A DNA stretch of 64,000 bases from Chitinophaga sp. YR627 (GCF_900114995.1 NZ_FOUX01000002.1:992001-1056000); one strand, 5' to 3'; shown: positions 49,163 through 57,082, numbered from the stretch's first letter. Made by a program: numbers and translations. The notes: a model not told the origin generated them from the sequence alone.

Positions 49163-50188
49163 TTAAAGTTCATCCAGCAATTGCTTCAGTTCTGTAATAG
49201 GTACAGGTTGTGTAGTAGCCTTACCTATTTCTTCGAGCAACACAAAGTGAATCGCATCTTTCTCGCGCTTCTTATCCAGCTTGAAGATGTTGAACACTTC
49301 TTCCTTGTTGGAGGTGAGCGTCACCGGCAACTGGTAATCGTTAATGAGACGGATCAACCTGTTGGTTTGTTCAACAGGCAATCCTTTCAGTTTTTCTGAG
49401 ATCTTGGATGCTGCTACCATACCAATAGCAACAGCCTTCCCATGCGCAATGTTCTCGATCTTTTCTACCGCATGTCCCAGTGTATGACCGAAGTTCAGCC
49501 AGCGGCGGGAGCCGGTTTCAAATTCGTCTTCCAGTACTACTTTGGTCTTCAGTTCTACAGAACGTTCTACCAGGTATTCCAGGACAGCCACATCGCGTTG
49601 CATGGCTTTATCACGGTTTTCTTCCAGGTAGTTGAACAGGCTGGCATCGAGGATGCAGGCATACTTGATGATCTCCGCGAAGCCATTGTGCCATTCTTCT
49701 GCCGGCATTGTCAGCGGCAGTGAATAGTCAAACAGAATGAACTCCGGCTGGCGGATCGTACCCAGCATGTTCTTATGTTTACCATGGTTGATACCGTTCT
49801 TGCCACCAATGGACGCATCCACCTGTGCCAGCAAGGTAGTAGGAACAAAACCAACAGGCATACCCCGCATGTAAATGCTGGCTGCATATCCTGTCAGATC
49901 GGTGGTCATACCGCCGCCAATACCGATCAGCATGGTCTTACGGTCGGCCTCCAGTTCAATCAGACCGTTAATGATCTGATCAAGGACTTCTCCGCTTTTA
50001 TGTTCCTCTCCATCCGGGATCACCAGCTTTTTCCAGCCTGGCAGTTTATGCCCGTGGTGTTCGTCCACATTTTCATCCAGTACCAGTACGGTACGGGAAG
50101 GATCAGCATAATTGCCCAGCTGTAGCAGGCTTTCTCCCAGATAATATTTTGTATTACTATGCTGGAACTGGTAAGATAACGTTCTCAT
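49163..50188 (-). CDS. aroB: 3-Dehydroquinate synthase
   Basis: 341 residues. Converts DAHP to 3-dehydroquinate with NAD and zinc. Motifs: IPDGEEHKSGEVLDQII, IGIGGGMTTDLTGYAASIYMRGMPVGFVPTTLLAQVDASIGGKNGINHGKHKNMLGTI (read in pieces), and the metal-site segment LNFGHTLGHAVEKI. It is 14 nt after the DAHP synthase gene start-side neighbour, so tightly packed in the operon. Confidence 0.96.
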   Translation of the reverse strand: MRTLSYQFQHSNTKYYLGESLLQLGNYADPSRTVLVLDENVDEHHGHKLPGWKKLVIPDGEEHKSGEVLDQIINGLIELEADRKTMLIGIGGGMTTDLTGYAASIYMRGMPVGFVPTTLLAQVDASIGGKNGINHGKHKNMLGTIRQPEFILFDYSLPLTMPAEEWHNGFAEIIKYACILDASLFNYLEENRDKAMQRDVAVLEYLVERSVELKTKVVLEDEFETGSRRWLNFGHTLGHAVEKIENIAHGKAVAIGMVAASKISEKLKGLPVEQTNRLIRLINDYQLPVTLTSNKEEVFNIFKLDKKREKDAIHFVLLEEIGKATTQPVPITELKQLLDEL

Positions 50189-50202
50189 ATTTTGTGTTGT
50201 GT

Positions 50203-51333
50203 CTATTTGTCTTCGTTCATCACTCTGTTCTGCCTGTTGATGGATTCCAGGTGTACTGCATCAAAGTATTTCAGGATGAAATCTTTTGTCAGACCCAGTT
50301 TCTCACCTTTGGCAATACCGCGTTCCAGGATTTCATTCCAACGGTTAGTCTGCAGGATGGTCACGTTGTTCTCTTTCTTGTACAGACCGATCTTTTCAGC
50401 GACTTTCATACGGTTACCGAGCAGCAGCAGTATTTCATCGTCGATCTGGTTAATCTGACCACGGAGTTTATCCAGTGCAGAGTTAAATTCTTTCTTGTTG
50501 GTATGCTCATGGCGCCAGGTGATACCTTCCAAAATTTCTGCCAGTCTTTCAGGCGTAACCTGCTGTTTGGCATCGCTCCATGCTTTGTCCGGATCGATGT
50601 GAGATTCCAGCATCAGACCATCGTAATCCAGGTCAACTGCTTCCTGTGCAATTTCCTGCAGGATATCGCGACGACCACCGATGTGGCTTGGGTCACAGAT
50701 GATAGGCAGTTCAGGCATACGACGTTTCATTTCGATTGGCAGGTGCCACATCGGTGCGTTACGGTATTCAGTGTTACCGTAGCTGGAGAAACCGCGGTGA
50801 ATCAGACCGATCTTATTGATGCCGGAGTTACGCACACGTTCTACAGCACCGATCCACAGTTCGAGGTCAGGGTTGATCGGGTTCTTGATCAGTACAGTTG
50901 TATCCACACCTTTCAGTGCGTCAGCAACTTCCTGTACAGAGAATGGGTTTACAGTGGTACGCGCGCCGATCCACAGGATATCAACGTTATGTGCCAGTGC
51001 TTCTTCTACCTGTTTAGCGGTAGCTACTTCTACTGCCAGCGGAAGACCAGTCAGTTCTTTTGCTTTCTGTAACCATGGTAAACCGGTAACGCCGATACCT
51101 TCGAAGGATCCCGGACGGGTACGTGGTTTCCAGATACCAGCACGCAGCACGTCTACTTTACCGGTTTTAGCCAGTCTCAGGGCTGTATCAAGTACCTGCT
51201 CTTCGGTTTCTGCACTGCATGGACCGGAAATGATCAGCGGCTTCTTATCTGAAGTCGGATCGGAGAATTTTGTTTTTGCGAGAATCTGTTCCATCGTTTG
51301 ACGCTTTGCAGACCATAGACGATAGTCGTCCAT
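50203..51333 (-). CDS. Bifunctional DAHP synthase / chorismate mutase
   Basis: 376 residues. The N-terminal ~265 residues form a KDPG-type DAHP synthase (ISGPCSAETEEQ, LRAGIWKPRTRPGSFEG, IGARTTVNPFSVQEVADAL, CDPSHIGGRRD). The C-terminal ~95 residues form an AroQ-type helical chorismate mutase (LDKLRGQINQIDDEILLLLGNRMKVAEKIGLYKKENN). The fusion joins the pathway's first committed step to the Phe/Tyr branch enzyme, which allows feedback by prephenate or chorismate in related enzymes. Fifth gene from the operon's end. Confidence 0.94.
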   Translation of the reverse strand: MDDYRLWSAKRQTMEQILAKTKFSDPTSDKKPLIISGPCSAETEEQVLDTALRLAKTGKVDVLRAGIWKPRTRPGSFEGIGVTGLPWLQKAKELTGLPLAVEVATAKQVEEALAHNVDILWIGARTTVNPFSVQEVADALKGVDTTVLIKNPINPDLELWIGAVERVRNSGINKIGLIHRGFSSYGNTEYRNAPMWHLPIEMKRRMPELPIICDPSHIGGRRDILQEIAQEAVDLDYDGLMLESHIDPDKAWSDAKQQVTPERLAEILEGITWRHEHTNKKEFNSALDKLRGQINQIDDEILLLLGNRMKVAEKIGLYKKENNVTILQTNRWNEILERGIAKGEKLGLTKDFILKYFDAVHLESINRQNRVMNEDK

Positions 51334-51376
51334 AATCCTGTGATTGTTTGTTTTCTTGTTATAATCCGACTATCGG

Positions 51377-52219
51377 CTATTTCAATATTTTCCTGATCTT
51401 ATTTGATTTCTGGATCAGTTTGTAAAATGTGTCGTAATCTTCATTTTCCAGCAGCTGCTTCATTTGCTGTAACTGATTGATGTGTTCATCCAGTACATCC
51501 AGCACGTTGTTGCGGTTATGCTTGAAAATCGGCACCCACATATCCGGGGAGCTTTTTGCCAGCCTTACGGTAGATTCAAAACCACCGCTTGCCAGTTCGA
51601 AGATGCGGCCCTGTTCTTTCTCTTTCTCCAGTACTGTCAATGCCAGTGCGAATGAAGTAATGTGAGAGATGTGTGATACATATGCTGTGTGGAGATCATG
51701 CTCGACACCGTTCATATATACAAGGCGCATCTGTAATTTATCCACCAGGTTTTCTATTACCTCCAGCGCATCTTCATCGCTGTTTTTCACATCGCAGAGT
51801 ACCATGGTCTTTTGCGTGAAAAGGTTTTTGATAGCAGCTTCCGGCCCTGAATACTCCGTGCCGGCCATCGGGTGAGCCGCTACGAAGCGTCCTCTGTTGG
51901 GATGACCGGCAACGAGTTGCAGTATCTTTTCTTTTGTAGAACCAACATCCATGATCACATGTTCTGGTCCTGCGTTATCCATTACAGTTGGCAATATCTG
52001 CAGCAGTGCATCAACCGGTATAGCCAGTATGATCAGTTTTGAACGCTGCATCGCATCCTTCAGGGATGCACCTTCATCAATGATCTTAAGCTCCTGTGCT
52101 TTTACCAGGTTTGCTTCGCTCTGGTCTACTCCTATGATCCAGTTAGCTACCCCTTTTTCTTTCAGGGTGATAGCCAGTGAACCTCCGATTAATCCTGTTC
52201 CTACTATAGTTGCGATCAT
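51377..52219 (-). CDS. tyrA: Prephenate dehydrogenase
   Basis: 280 residues. The NAD loop is IVGTGLIGGSLAITLKEKG (residues 4-22). Catalytic-region segments are DVGSTKE, HPMAGTEYSGPEAAI and VSHISHITSFALALTV. It oxidatively decarboxylates prephenate to 4-hydroxyphenylpyruvate for tyrosine. No ACT domain and no chorismate mutase fusion; the mutase is supplied by the adjacent gene. Confidence 0.93.
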   Translation of the reverse strand: MIATIVGTGLIGGSLAITLKEKGVANWIIGVDQSEANLVKAQELKIIDEGASLKDAMQRSKLIILAIPVDALLQILPTVMDNAGPEHVIMDVGSTKEKILQLVAGHPNRGRFVAAHPMAGTEYSGPEAAIKNLFTQKTMVLCDVKNSDEDALEVIENLVDKLQMRLVYMNGVEHDLHTAYVSHISHITSFALALTVLEKEKEQGRIFELASGGFESTVRLAKSSPDMWVPIFKHNRNNVLDVLDEHINQLQQMKQLLENEDYDTFYKLIQKSNKIRKILK

Positions 52220-52224
52220 GACTG

Positions 52225-53391
52225 TTACTGCTTAAATTTTGTTTTTATCCTATCCAGCACTTCATCAAATACTTTCTCATCCTTACAGAGACTTACCCTG
52301 ATATAACCGTTGCCATTGCTGCCGAAGATACCGCCTGGTGTGATAAAAACCTGTGCCTGTTGCAGGATCGCGTCTGTGAGGGCGAATCCGTCTTTTGCAC
52401 CGGCAGGGATCTTTGCCCATACGAACAGTCCCACCTGGTCTCTATCGAAAGTGCAGTTCAGCAGTTCCAGCAGTTCAAACACTTTCTTACGGCGGCCTTC
52501 ATAAATGCCATTCAGTTCAGCGTACCACTCCGGCCCTAATTCCAGTGCTTTTACAGCGGCCATTTGCAGCGGCTGGAACATACCGGAGTCCATGTTACTT
52601 TTGAAACGCAGTACCTCATTGATCCATTCCTGTTTGCCTACCAGCATACCTACACGCCAGCCGGCCATATTGGATGATTTACTGAGGGAGTTCAGTTCCA
52701 GTACCACTTCTCTTGCACCCGGAGTCTGCAGCAGACTCTGTGGTTGTTTGTTCAGGATAAAGCTATATGGATTATCGTGACAAATTAAGATATTATGCTG
52801 TTGCGCGAATGCGATCAGTTTTTGAGCGAACGCCTCATTGAAGCGGGCGCCTGTTGGCATGTGCGGATAGTTCACCCACATCAGTTTCACTTTACTCAGG
52901 TCTCTCTTCGCCAGTGCGTCCAGATCAGGCAGCCATCCGTTTTTTTCTTCCAGGTCGTAGTCTACCACGGTAGCGCCACTCAGGTTAACGGCAGAGCGAT
53001 AGGTCGGGTAACCGGGATTAGGCACCAGGGCTTCATCACCTTCCTGCAGATAGGTCATGCAGATGTGCATGATACCTTCCTTAGACCCGATCAGCGGCAG
53101 CACTTCCTTTTCAGGTTCCAGGGATACGCCGTAAAAGCGCTGGTACCAGTCGGCCATCGCTTTACGAAGCGCCGGGATACCTTTATAGCCCTGGTATGCG
53201 TGGGTGTCAGGCTTTTGTGCATATTCATGCAGAGCGGAAATGACGGAAGGATGCGGCGGCAGGTCCGGACTACCGATACCAAGGTTGATCACCTTAGCGC
53301 CTGCTTTGTTCATCTCGTCTATTTCCCTGAGCTTTTTGGAGAAGTAATATTCTTCCGTCTGCTGCAGCCTTTTTGCTACCTGTAAGTTCAT
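52225..53391 (-). CDS. PLP-dependent aminotransferase, class I/II (aromatic operon)
   Basis: 388 residues, fold type I. Motifs: INLGIGSPDLPPHPSV, PNPGYPTYRSAV and the PLP lysine in ELNSLSKSSNMAGWRVG. The operon setting between pheA and tyrA indicates transamination of phenylpyruvate and 4-hydroxyphenylpyruvate to Phe and Tyr. Aspartate or LL-diaminopimelate-type aminotransferases look similar, so substrate range is an inference. It ends 5 nt before the tyrA start. Confidence 0.9.
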   Translation of the reverse strand: MNLQVAKRLQQTEEYYFSKKLREIDEMNKAGAKVINLGIGSPDLPPHPSVISALHEYAQKPDTHAYQGYKGIPALRKAMADWYQRFYGVSLEPEKEVLPLIGSKEGIMHICMTYLQEGDEALVPNPGYPTYRSAVNLSGATVVDYDLEEKNGWLPDLDALAKRDLSKVKLMWVNYPHMPTGARFNEAFAQKLIAFAQQHNILICHDNPYSFILNKQPQSLLQTPGAREVVLELNSLSKSSNMAGWRVGMLVGKQEWINEVLRFKSNMDSGMFQPLQMAAVKALELGPEWYAELNGIYEGRRKKVFELLELLNCTFDRDQVGLFVWAKIPAGAKDGFALTDAILQQAQVFITPGGIFGSNGNGYIRVSLCKDEKVFDEVLDRIKTKFKQ

Positions 53392-53424
53392 AATGCTTTG
53401 TTTTCCGCGTCCTGATGTATGTGA

Positions 53425-54249
53425 TTAATGAGTGTTTCCTTTCTGATAGATACCTAATACTTTGAGATCTTCTGTCAGCGGTTGAATTTTGCTGATACTT
53501 TTTTCAAAGTGGCTCAGGTTTTCGAATTCGAAATCTGCGTGGAAGTAGTAGTTCCATTCTTTAGCAGGCATTGGGAAGGACTGTATTTTACTCAGGTTGA
53601 TCCCTGCCTGTGCTACCTGTGTGAGCACCTTTGCCAGACTTCCGCGCTCGTGAGAGGTCTGGAAGTAAACGGAGGCTTTATTGGCATCCGGCGCTGGTGT
53701 TACTCCGTTGGGAGAAATAACCAGGAAGCGGGTATAGTTGTTTTTAATGGTATGGATATTCGGTGCGATGATCTCCAGACCATATATATCAGCTGCCAGT
53801 TTACCAGCGATGGCTGCGGTGCTTTTCAGTTTCTTCTGTGCAACGTGTTTGGCACTTAAGGCAGTATCTTCTGTTTCCACCAGTTTCATATGCGGGTGCT
53901 TTTCCAGGAATTCTGTGCACTGGAGGAGCGCCATATGATGGGAATGTACTTCGCGTATATCTTCCAGGGTTTGGCCCGGTAACACCATCAGGTGTTGTCT
54001 GATATGCAGGTAAACCTCACCGATTACGTGCAGACCTGAGTTTTTTAACAGCGAATAGTTTGGCAGAATGCTGCCGGCGATGGAGTTTTCGATGGCCATT
54101 ACACCAGCGTCTGCATCTTTCTGTTTACTTACTTTCTTAACGAGTTCCGGAAAGGATGCGCAACATTCTATCTCTATTCCCTTACCATAATAAGCCTCTG
54201 CTGCTATCTGATGAAAACATCCTTCAAAACCCTGGATCGCGATACGCAT
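53425..54249 (-). CDS. pheA: Prephenate dehydratase
   Basis: 274 residues. Converts prephenate to phenylpyruvate. The catalytic PDT domain starts RIAIQGFEGCFHQIAAEAYYG and has the NNYTRFLVIS motif (TRF). A C-terminal ACT domain (about 190-270, KASVYFQTSHERGSLAKVLTQVAQAGINLSKIQSFPM) should give Phe feedback control. First structural gene of the aromatic operon. It lies 55 nt after the second attenuator terminator and 33 nt before the aminotransferase gene. The tandem leader peptides upstream add transcriptional control. Confidence 0.95.
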   Translation of the reverse strand: MRIAIQGFEGCFHQIAAEAYYGKGIEIECCASFPELVKKVSKQKDADAGVMAIENSIAGSILPNYSLLKNSGLHVIGEVYLHIRQHLMVLPGQTLEDIREVHSHHMALLQCTEFLEKHPHMKLVETEDTALSAKHVAQKKLKSTAAIAGKLAADIYGLEIIAPNIHTIKNNYTRFLVISPNGVTPAPDANKASVYFQTSHERGSLAKVLTQVAQAGINLSKIQSFPMPAKEWNYYFHADFEFENLSHFEKSISKIQPLTEDLKVLGIYQKGNTH

Positions 54250-54272
54250 TTTTTAATGTTTGGTTTGAATTT

Positions 54273-54292
54273 GTAGTTGCTGTAGCAACTAC
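54273..54292 (-). promoter_or_regulatory. Hairpin in the pheA ribosome-binding region
   Basis: GTAGTTGC / GCAACTAC with loop TACA (minus strand), 24 nt before the pheA start and after terminator 2. It has no T-run. It may shape mRNA stability or translation of pheA; this is inference. Confidence 0.45.
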
Positions 54293-54303
54293 CGTATAAA
54301 ATG

Positions 54304-54383
54304 AAAAAGGGCCCCGGTGGAGCCGGGACCCTTTTTATTTGCAGTTATTTTATTCGTGCATTTTTTTACAAAAGAGTCCCGGC
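54304..54383 (-). promoter_or_regulatory. Attenuator 2: terminator and antiterminator
   Basis: Terminator: AAAAAGGGTCCCGG / CCGGGGCCCTTTTT, loop CTCCA, with the T-run in the 3' arm (54304-54336). Antiterminator: GCCGGGACTCTTTT (54370-54383, the last codons of leader 2) pairs with AAAAGGGTCCCGGC (54322-54335), 14 bp with one G-U, which destroys the terminator's 5' arm. The two folds are mutually exclusive. A ribosome stalled in the aromatic run would leave 54370-54383 free; one reaching the stop would cover it. Confidence 0.85.
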
Positions 54384-54446
54384 CTTTACGACGTAAAAGA
54401 AGTAAAAGGAAAAGTAAAAGAAATAAAGGCTGAAACGGCGTAACAT
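54366..54446 (-). CDS. Leader peptide 2, Phe/Tyr-rich (attenuator)
   Basis: 26 residues from ATG 54446 to TAA 54366. Residues 5-18 read FSLYFFYFSFYFFY: seven Phe and four Tyr in fourteen. Such an aromatic run cannot be a normal protein but is exactly what ribosome-mediated attenuation of a Phe/Tyr operon needs. The final codons encode the antiterminator arm of attenuator 2. It lies between terminators 1 and 2, with no promoter of its own visible. Confidence 0.85.
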   Translation of the reverse strand: MLRRFSLYFFYFSFYFFYVVKAGTLL

Positions 54447-54469
54447 AAATGCGTTATTGACTTTTGCTG

Positions 54470-54543
54470 GAAAAAAAGAAGGCCTCCCGTTCGGGAGGCC
54501 TTTGCTAGTTTCTTTTATATTCGAGTACTACAAACGACCTCCC
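54470..54543 (-). promoter_or_regulatory. Attenuator 1: terminator and antiterminator
   Basis: Terminator: AAAGGCCTCCCG / CGGGAGGCCTT with a tiny AA loop and the T-run (54470-54503). Antiterminator: GGGAGGTC (54536-54543), which starts inside the leader 1 stop codon, pairs with GGCCTCCC (54493-54500) with one G-U; after a single bulged G the pairing extends by TTTG with CAAA. Just upstream a hairpin TATTTCTG-GTAC-CAGAAATA (54544-54563) spans the last aromatic codons and could act as the pause/protector stem. Confidence 0.85.
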
Positions 54544-54605
54544 TATTTCTGGTACCAGAAATAATAGAAACCATAAAAGTAACCAAAGGTTGTTTGCTGT
54601 ATCAT
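54543..54605 (-). CDS. Leader peptide 1, Phe/Tyr/Trp-rich (attenuator)
   Basis: 20 residues from ATG 54605 to TAG 54543. Residues 7-18 read FGYFYGFYYFWY: four Phe, five Tyr and one Trp. The ATG lies about 19 nt after a TATTTTTG promoter element, as expected for a leader transcript. The stop codon abuts the antiterminator arm. It is too short for gene finders but the composition, promoter and attenuator make it convincing. Confidence 0.88.
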   Translation of the reverse strand: MIQQTTFGYFYGFYYFWYQK

Positions 54606-54623
54606 ATTTGCTTAATTGCCTGA

Positions 54624-54654
54624 CAAAAATACACCTCGATTTGAATTATCCAAG
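54624..54654 (-). promoter_or_regulatory. Promoter of the aromatic amino-acid operon
   Basis: On the minus strand CTTG (54651-54654), a 19-nt spacer and TATTTTTG (54624-54631). This is a three-of-four -33 match and a full TAnnTTTG -7 match at accepted spacing. Transcription would begin near 54617, about 12 nt before the leader 1 start codon. No other promoter was seen before pheA. Confidence 0.65.
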
Positions 54655-54742
54655 CGTCTTTGTAAAAAATTACATTATTTCTAACAATCAACGTCCTTTT
54701 CGATATTTTATTCAAAAACAAGGCTAAACGAAGGGGCTTAGC

Positions 54743-54776
54743 AAAAAAAAACCGCCCCGTCAGAGACGGAGCGGTT
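54743..54776 (-). terminator. Terminator of the repeat lipoprotein gene
   Basis: Minus strand AACCGCTCCGTC / GACGGGGCGGTT (one wobble) with loop TCT and a long T-run. It insulates the aromatic operon promoter from the lipoprotein gene. Confidence 0.88.
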
Positions 54777-54807
54777 ATATAAAAGCCTTTATTTGCTTAC
54801 CAGGTGA

Positions 54808-55032
54808 TTAGTGTGCAGCTTTAGCTGAATCAACGGTAGCTTTAGCTGAATCTACTACAGCAGCAGCAGAATCAACGGTAGCAGCAGCTGAATCAACAGT
54901 TGCAGCAGCAGAATCGATAGAAGCTGCAGCAGCAGTAGTATCTTCTGTAGAAGCAGAACCACCATTACCGCAAGAAGCTACGAATACACCCAGAGCTAAA
55001 GCGAAGAAACCGATTTTCAGAGCATTTTTCAT
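54808..55032 (-). CDS. Small alanine-rich repeat lipoprotein
   Basis: 74 residues. Signal sequence with lipobox FVASC (C21), then a short GNGGSASTED linker and about five copies of a seven-residue unit near AAATVDS (residues 36-72), the last with Lys. The heptad period, Ala-rich face and tiny size suggest an alpha-helical alanine coiled coil, loosely like Braun's lipoprotein, but no sequence homology is claimed. The repeat is visible at DNA level as a 21-nt period (54822-54925). Not in an operon. Confidence 0.8.
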   Translation of the reverse strand: MKNALKIGFFALALGVFVASCGNGGSASTEDTTAAAASIDSAAATVDSAAATVDSAAAVVDSAKATVDSAKAAH

Positions 55033-55237
55033 TTTGACTATGTTTTAGGTTTTTGAAATATTATTTACTCTTTATACCGGGTTTGAAAAAAGGTAACCCA
55101 CTTTTTTAAAAAAATTTTTTTCACCCCCTTTTTCCTTCATTTTCAGGTTCCGGCAAGGTATTTTCATATATAGTCACCAAACCATATATGAAATAGGGTC
55201 AATAATACCTGGCTAAAAAGACAAGTGTTCTGCCCGA

Positions 55238-55269
55238 TTTGGGATTTGGAATTTTTTTCTGCTACTTTG
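55238..55269 (+). promoter_or_regulatory. Near-consensus promoter of the ECF sigma gene
   Basis: TTTG at 55238-55241, a 21-nt spacer, then TACTTTG at 55263-55269, one base short of TAnnTTTG. It lies 31 nt before the GTG start. Confidence 0.4.
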
Positions 55270-55300
55270 GGTTACCAAAGCCATTTAATCGTATTAATAA

Positions 55301-55876
55301 GTGAAGCATAATCAGAACATAGAACGGGATCGGGAATTACTACTGGGATTAACCAGGAATGACGACAGAGCGCTGGCGACCATCTATACGGAGAATTATC
55401 CTTCTATATTAAGAATGGTTTTACAGTATAATGGGTCTGAAGATGACGCTAAAGATCTTTTCCAGGAGGCAATGATCGTTTTATACGAAAAGGCCCAGAA
55501 AGGGGAATTTGACCTTTATAGCAAACTGAAAACATACCTGTATGCAGTTTGCCGTCATATGTGGTTAAAGAGGTTACAGACGGGAAGCTGGCAATTGCCC
55601 CTCCCTGAAGAACTGGAAGAGGTACTGCCTGCCGATGACACCAACGGCATCGCCGAGCATGAGGAGAAAGACCAGCAGTTCAGGATCATGGAAAAGGCAA
55701 TGGGCAGCATGGGGGAACCCTGCAAGACCATCCTTGAAGATTATTATGTCAGGAAACTCTCGATGCAGGACATTGCTGAGAAATTCGGTTACACGAACTC
55801 AGAAAATGCCAAGAATCAGAAGTATAAATGCCTGATGCGACTCAAGAAACTATTTTTCGAACAATATAAATCTTAG
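55301..55876 (+). CDS. ECF-type RNA polymerase sigma factor, GTG start
   Basis: 191 residues from GTG 55301. Region 2 (about 20-95) includes YTENYPSILRMVLQYNGSEDDAKDLFQEAMIVLYEKA. Region 4 (about 130-185) includes the helix-turn-helix KLSMQDIAEKFGYTNSENAKNQKYKCLMRLKKL. It directs RNA polymerase to a target regulon, unknown here. The next gene, 48 nt on, encodes a membrane protein with an anti-sigma-like cytoplasmic end fused to a serine protease, which may be its regulator. Confidence 0.92.
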   Translation: MKHNQNIERDRELLLGLTRNDDRALATIYTENYPSILRMVLQYNGSEDDAKDLFQEAMIVLYEKAQKGEFDLYSKLKTYLYAVCRHMWLKRLQTGSWQLPLPEELEEVLPADDTNGIAEHEEKDQQFRIMEKAMGSMGEPCKTILEDYYVRKLSMQDIAEKFGYTNSENAKNQKYKCLMRLKKLFFEQYKS

Positions 55877-55924
55877 GACCTGACAGGTGTAATACCTGAC
55901 AGATCTATAAAAGCGGTTACAGGG

Positions 55925-57019
55925 ATGAACGAATTTTCATTGATACGTGATATTGAACGCTACCTGGAGGGCGAAATGAACGAGCAGGAAAAAACTGCCT
56001 TCGAAGCGCTCCGCCAGTCCGACCCGGCGGTCAATGAGCAGGTGCTGGCTCATCAGCAGCTCATTCAACAGCTGGAGTACTTTGGACGCAGGTCAGCGTT
56101 GCAGGAAAAAATGGATAAGATCCATGCTGGTCTGGCTAATAAACATGTATCAATTGCACCTTCGTCGACGCCGGAACCAAAGAAAGTATTCTCCATCAGC
56201 AGAAGACTGGTTCTCAATATGGCCGCAGCAGCTGGTATCGCTCTGCTGACCTCTGTGTCTACCATTGCGTTTATGCAAAGAGCCAGCAGACAGAAGACCA
56301 CTGCTGAATACGAGGACGTAAGACGTGTGCTGAACCATATTCAGCGCTCCCAGAACGCCCTCATCAACGATATCAACAGTTCTAAAAAAGCACCTGCCAA
56401 CCCCGGCACTTATGGTGGCACCGGGTTTGCCGTATCTAATAATGGTTATGTCGTGACCAACTATCACGTCATTGCAGGAGCAGACTCTATTTATATACAG
56501 AATACCAAAGGAGAAGCCTTTAAAGCAGCCAGCGTATTTGAGGATATCAGCGCCGATCTGGCCATCCTCAAGATCACCGACTCTACCTTTAAAGGTCAGC
56601 CACTGCCCTACTCTCTAAAACCACAGCGCGCCATGCGTGGTGAACAGGTCTTCACCCTGGGTTACCCAAGAGATGAGATCGTTTATGGAGAAGGTTACAT
56701 CAGCGCCCAGACCGGCTTTAACGGTGACAGCGCAGCCTACCAGGTGTCTATTCCGGTTAACCCGGGTAACAGCGGTGCTCCGCTGATGGACAACAAAGGT
56801 GACGTAGTGGGTATCGTAACCGGCAAACAGACCACTGCTGACGGTATCGCCTTCGCAGTAAAATCAGCACACCTGAAACGTTTGCTGGAACAAATGCCGA
56901 AAGACAAACTGCCCAAAAAAGAGTGGAACCATAAAAACAATAAACTCGAAGGACTGAGCCGCGTAGAGCAGGTGAAGAAACTGGAAGACTTTGTTTACAT
57001 GGTGAAAGTCTATAATTGA
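55925..57019 (+). CDS. Anti-sigma-like N-terminus fused to periplasmic trypsin-like protease
   Basis: 364 residues. The cytoplasmic part (1-90: RDIERYLEGEMNEQEKTAFEALRQSDPAVNEQV) looks like the short Bacteroidota anti-sigma/FecR-type leader. One TM segment (about 93-117) follows, then a linker and an S1C trypsin-like domain with triad H181 (TNYHVIAGA), D211 (ADLAILKI) and S283 (NPGNSGAPL). There is no PDZ domain. Position directly after an ECF sigma gene suggests a sigma-factor inhibitor that carries its own periplasmic sensor/protease. The pairing is inference; the protease domain is firm. Confidence 0.85.
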   Translation: MNEFSLIRDIERYLEGEMNEQEKTAFEALRQSDPAVNEQVLAHQQLIQQLEYFGRRSALQEKMDKIHAGLANKHVSIAPSSTPEPKKVFSISRRLVLNMAAAAGIALLTSVSTIAFMQRASRQKTTAEYEDVRRVLNHIQRSQNALINDINSSKKAPANPGTYGGTGFAVSNNGYVVTNYHVIAGADSIYIQNTKGEAFKAASVFEDISADLAILKITDSTFKGQPLPYSLKPQRAMRGEQVFTLGYPRDEIVYGEGYISAQTGFNGDSAAYQVSIPVNPGNSGAPLMDNKGDVVGIVTGKQTTADGIAFAVKSAHLKRLLEQMPKDKLPKKEWNHKNNKLEGLSRVEQVKKLEDFVYMVKVYN

Positions 57020-57082
57020 TAAGATATTTTTCTATTGGCCTCTGCATGCAAACGGCCACTCTGGAAACAGGGTGGCCGTTAC

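Noticed and set aside
50149..51072. Plus-strand open frame of 307 codons opposite DAHP synthase
   Set aside because: Same reasoning: antisense to a conserved gene, aromatic-rich noise composition.
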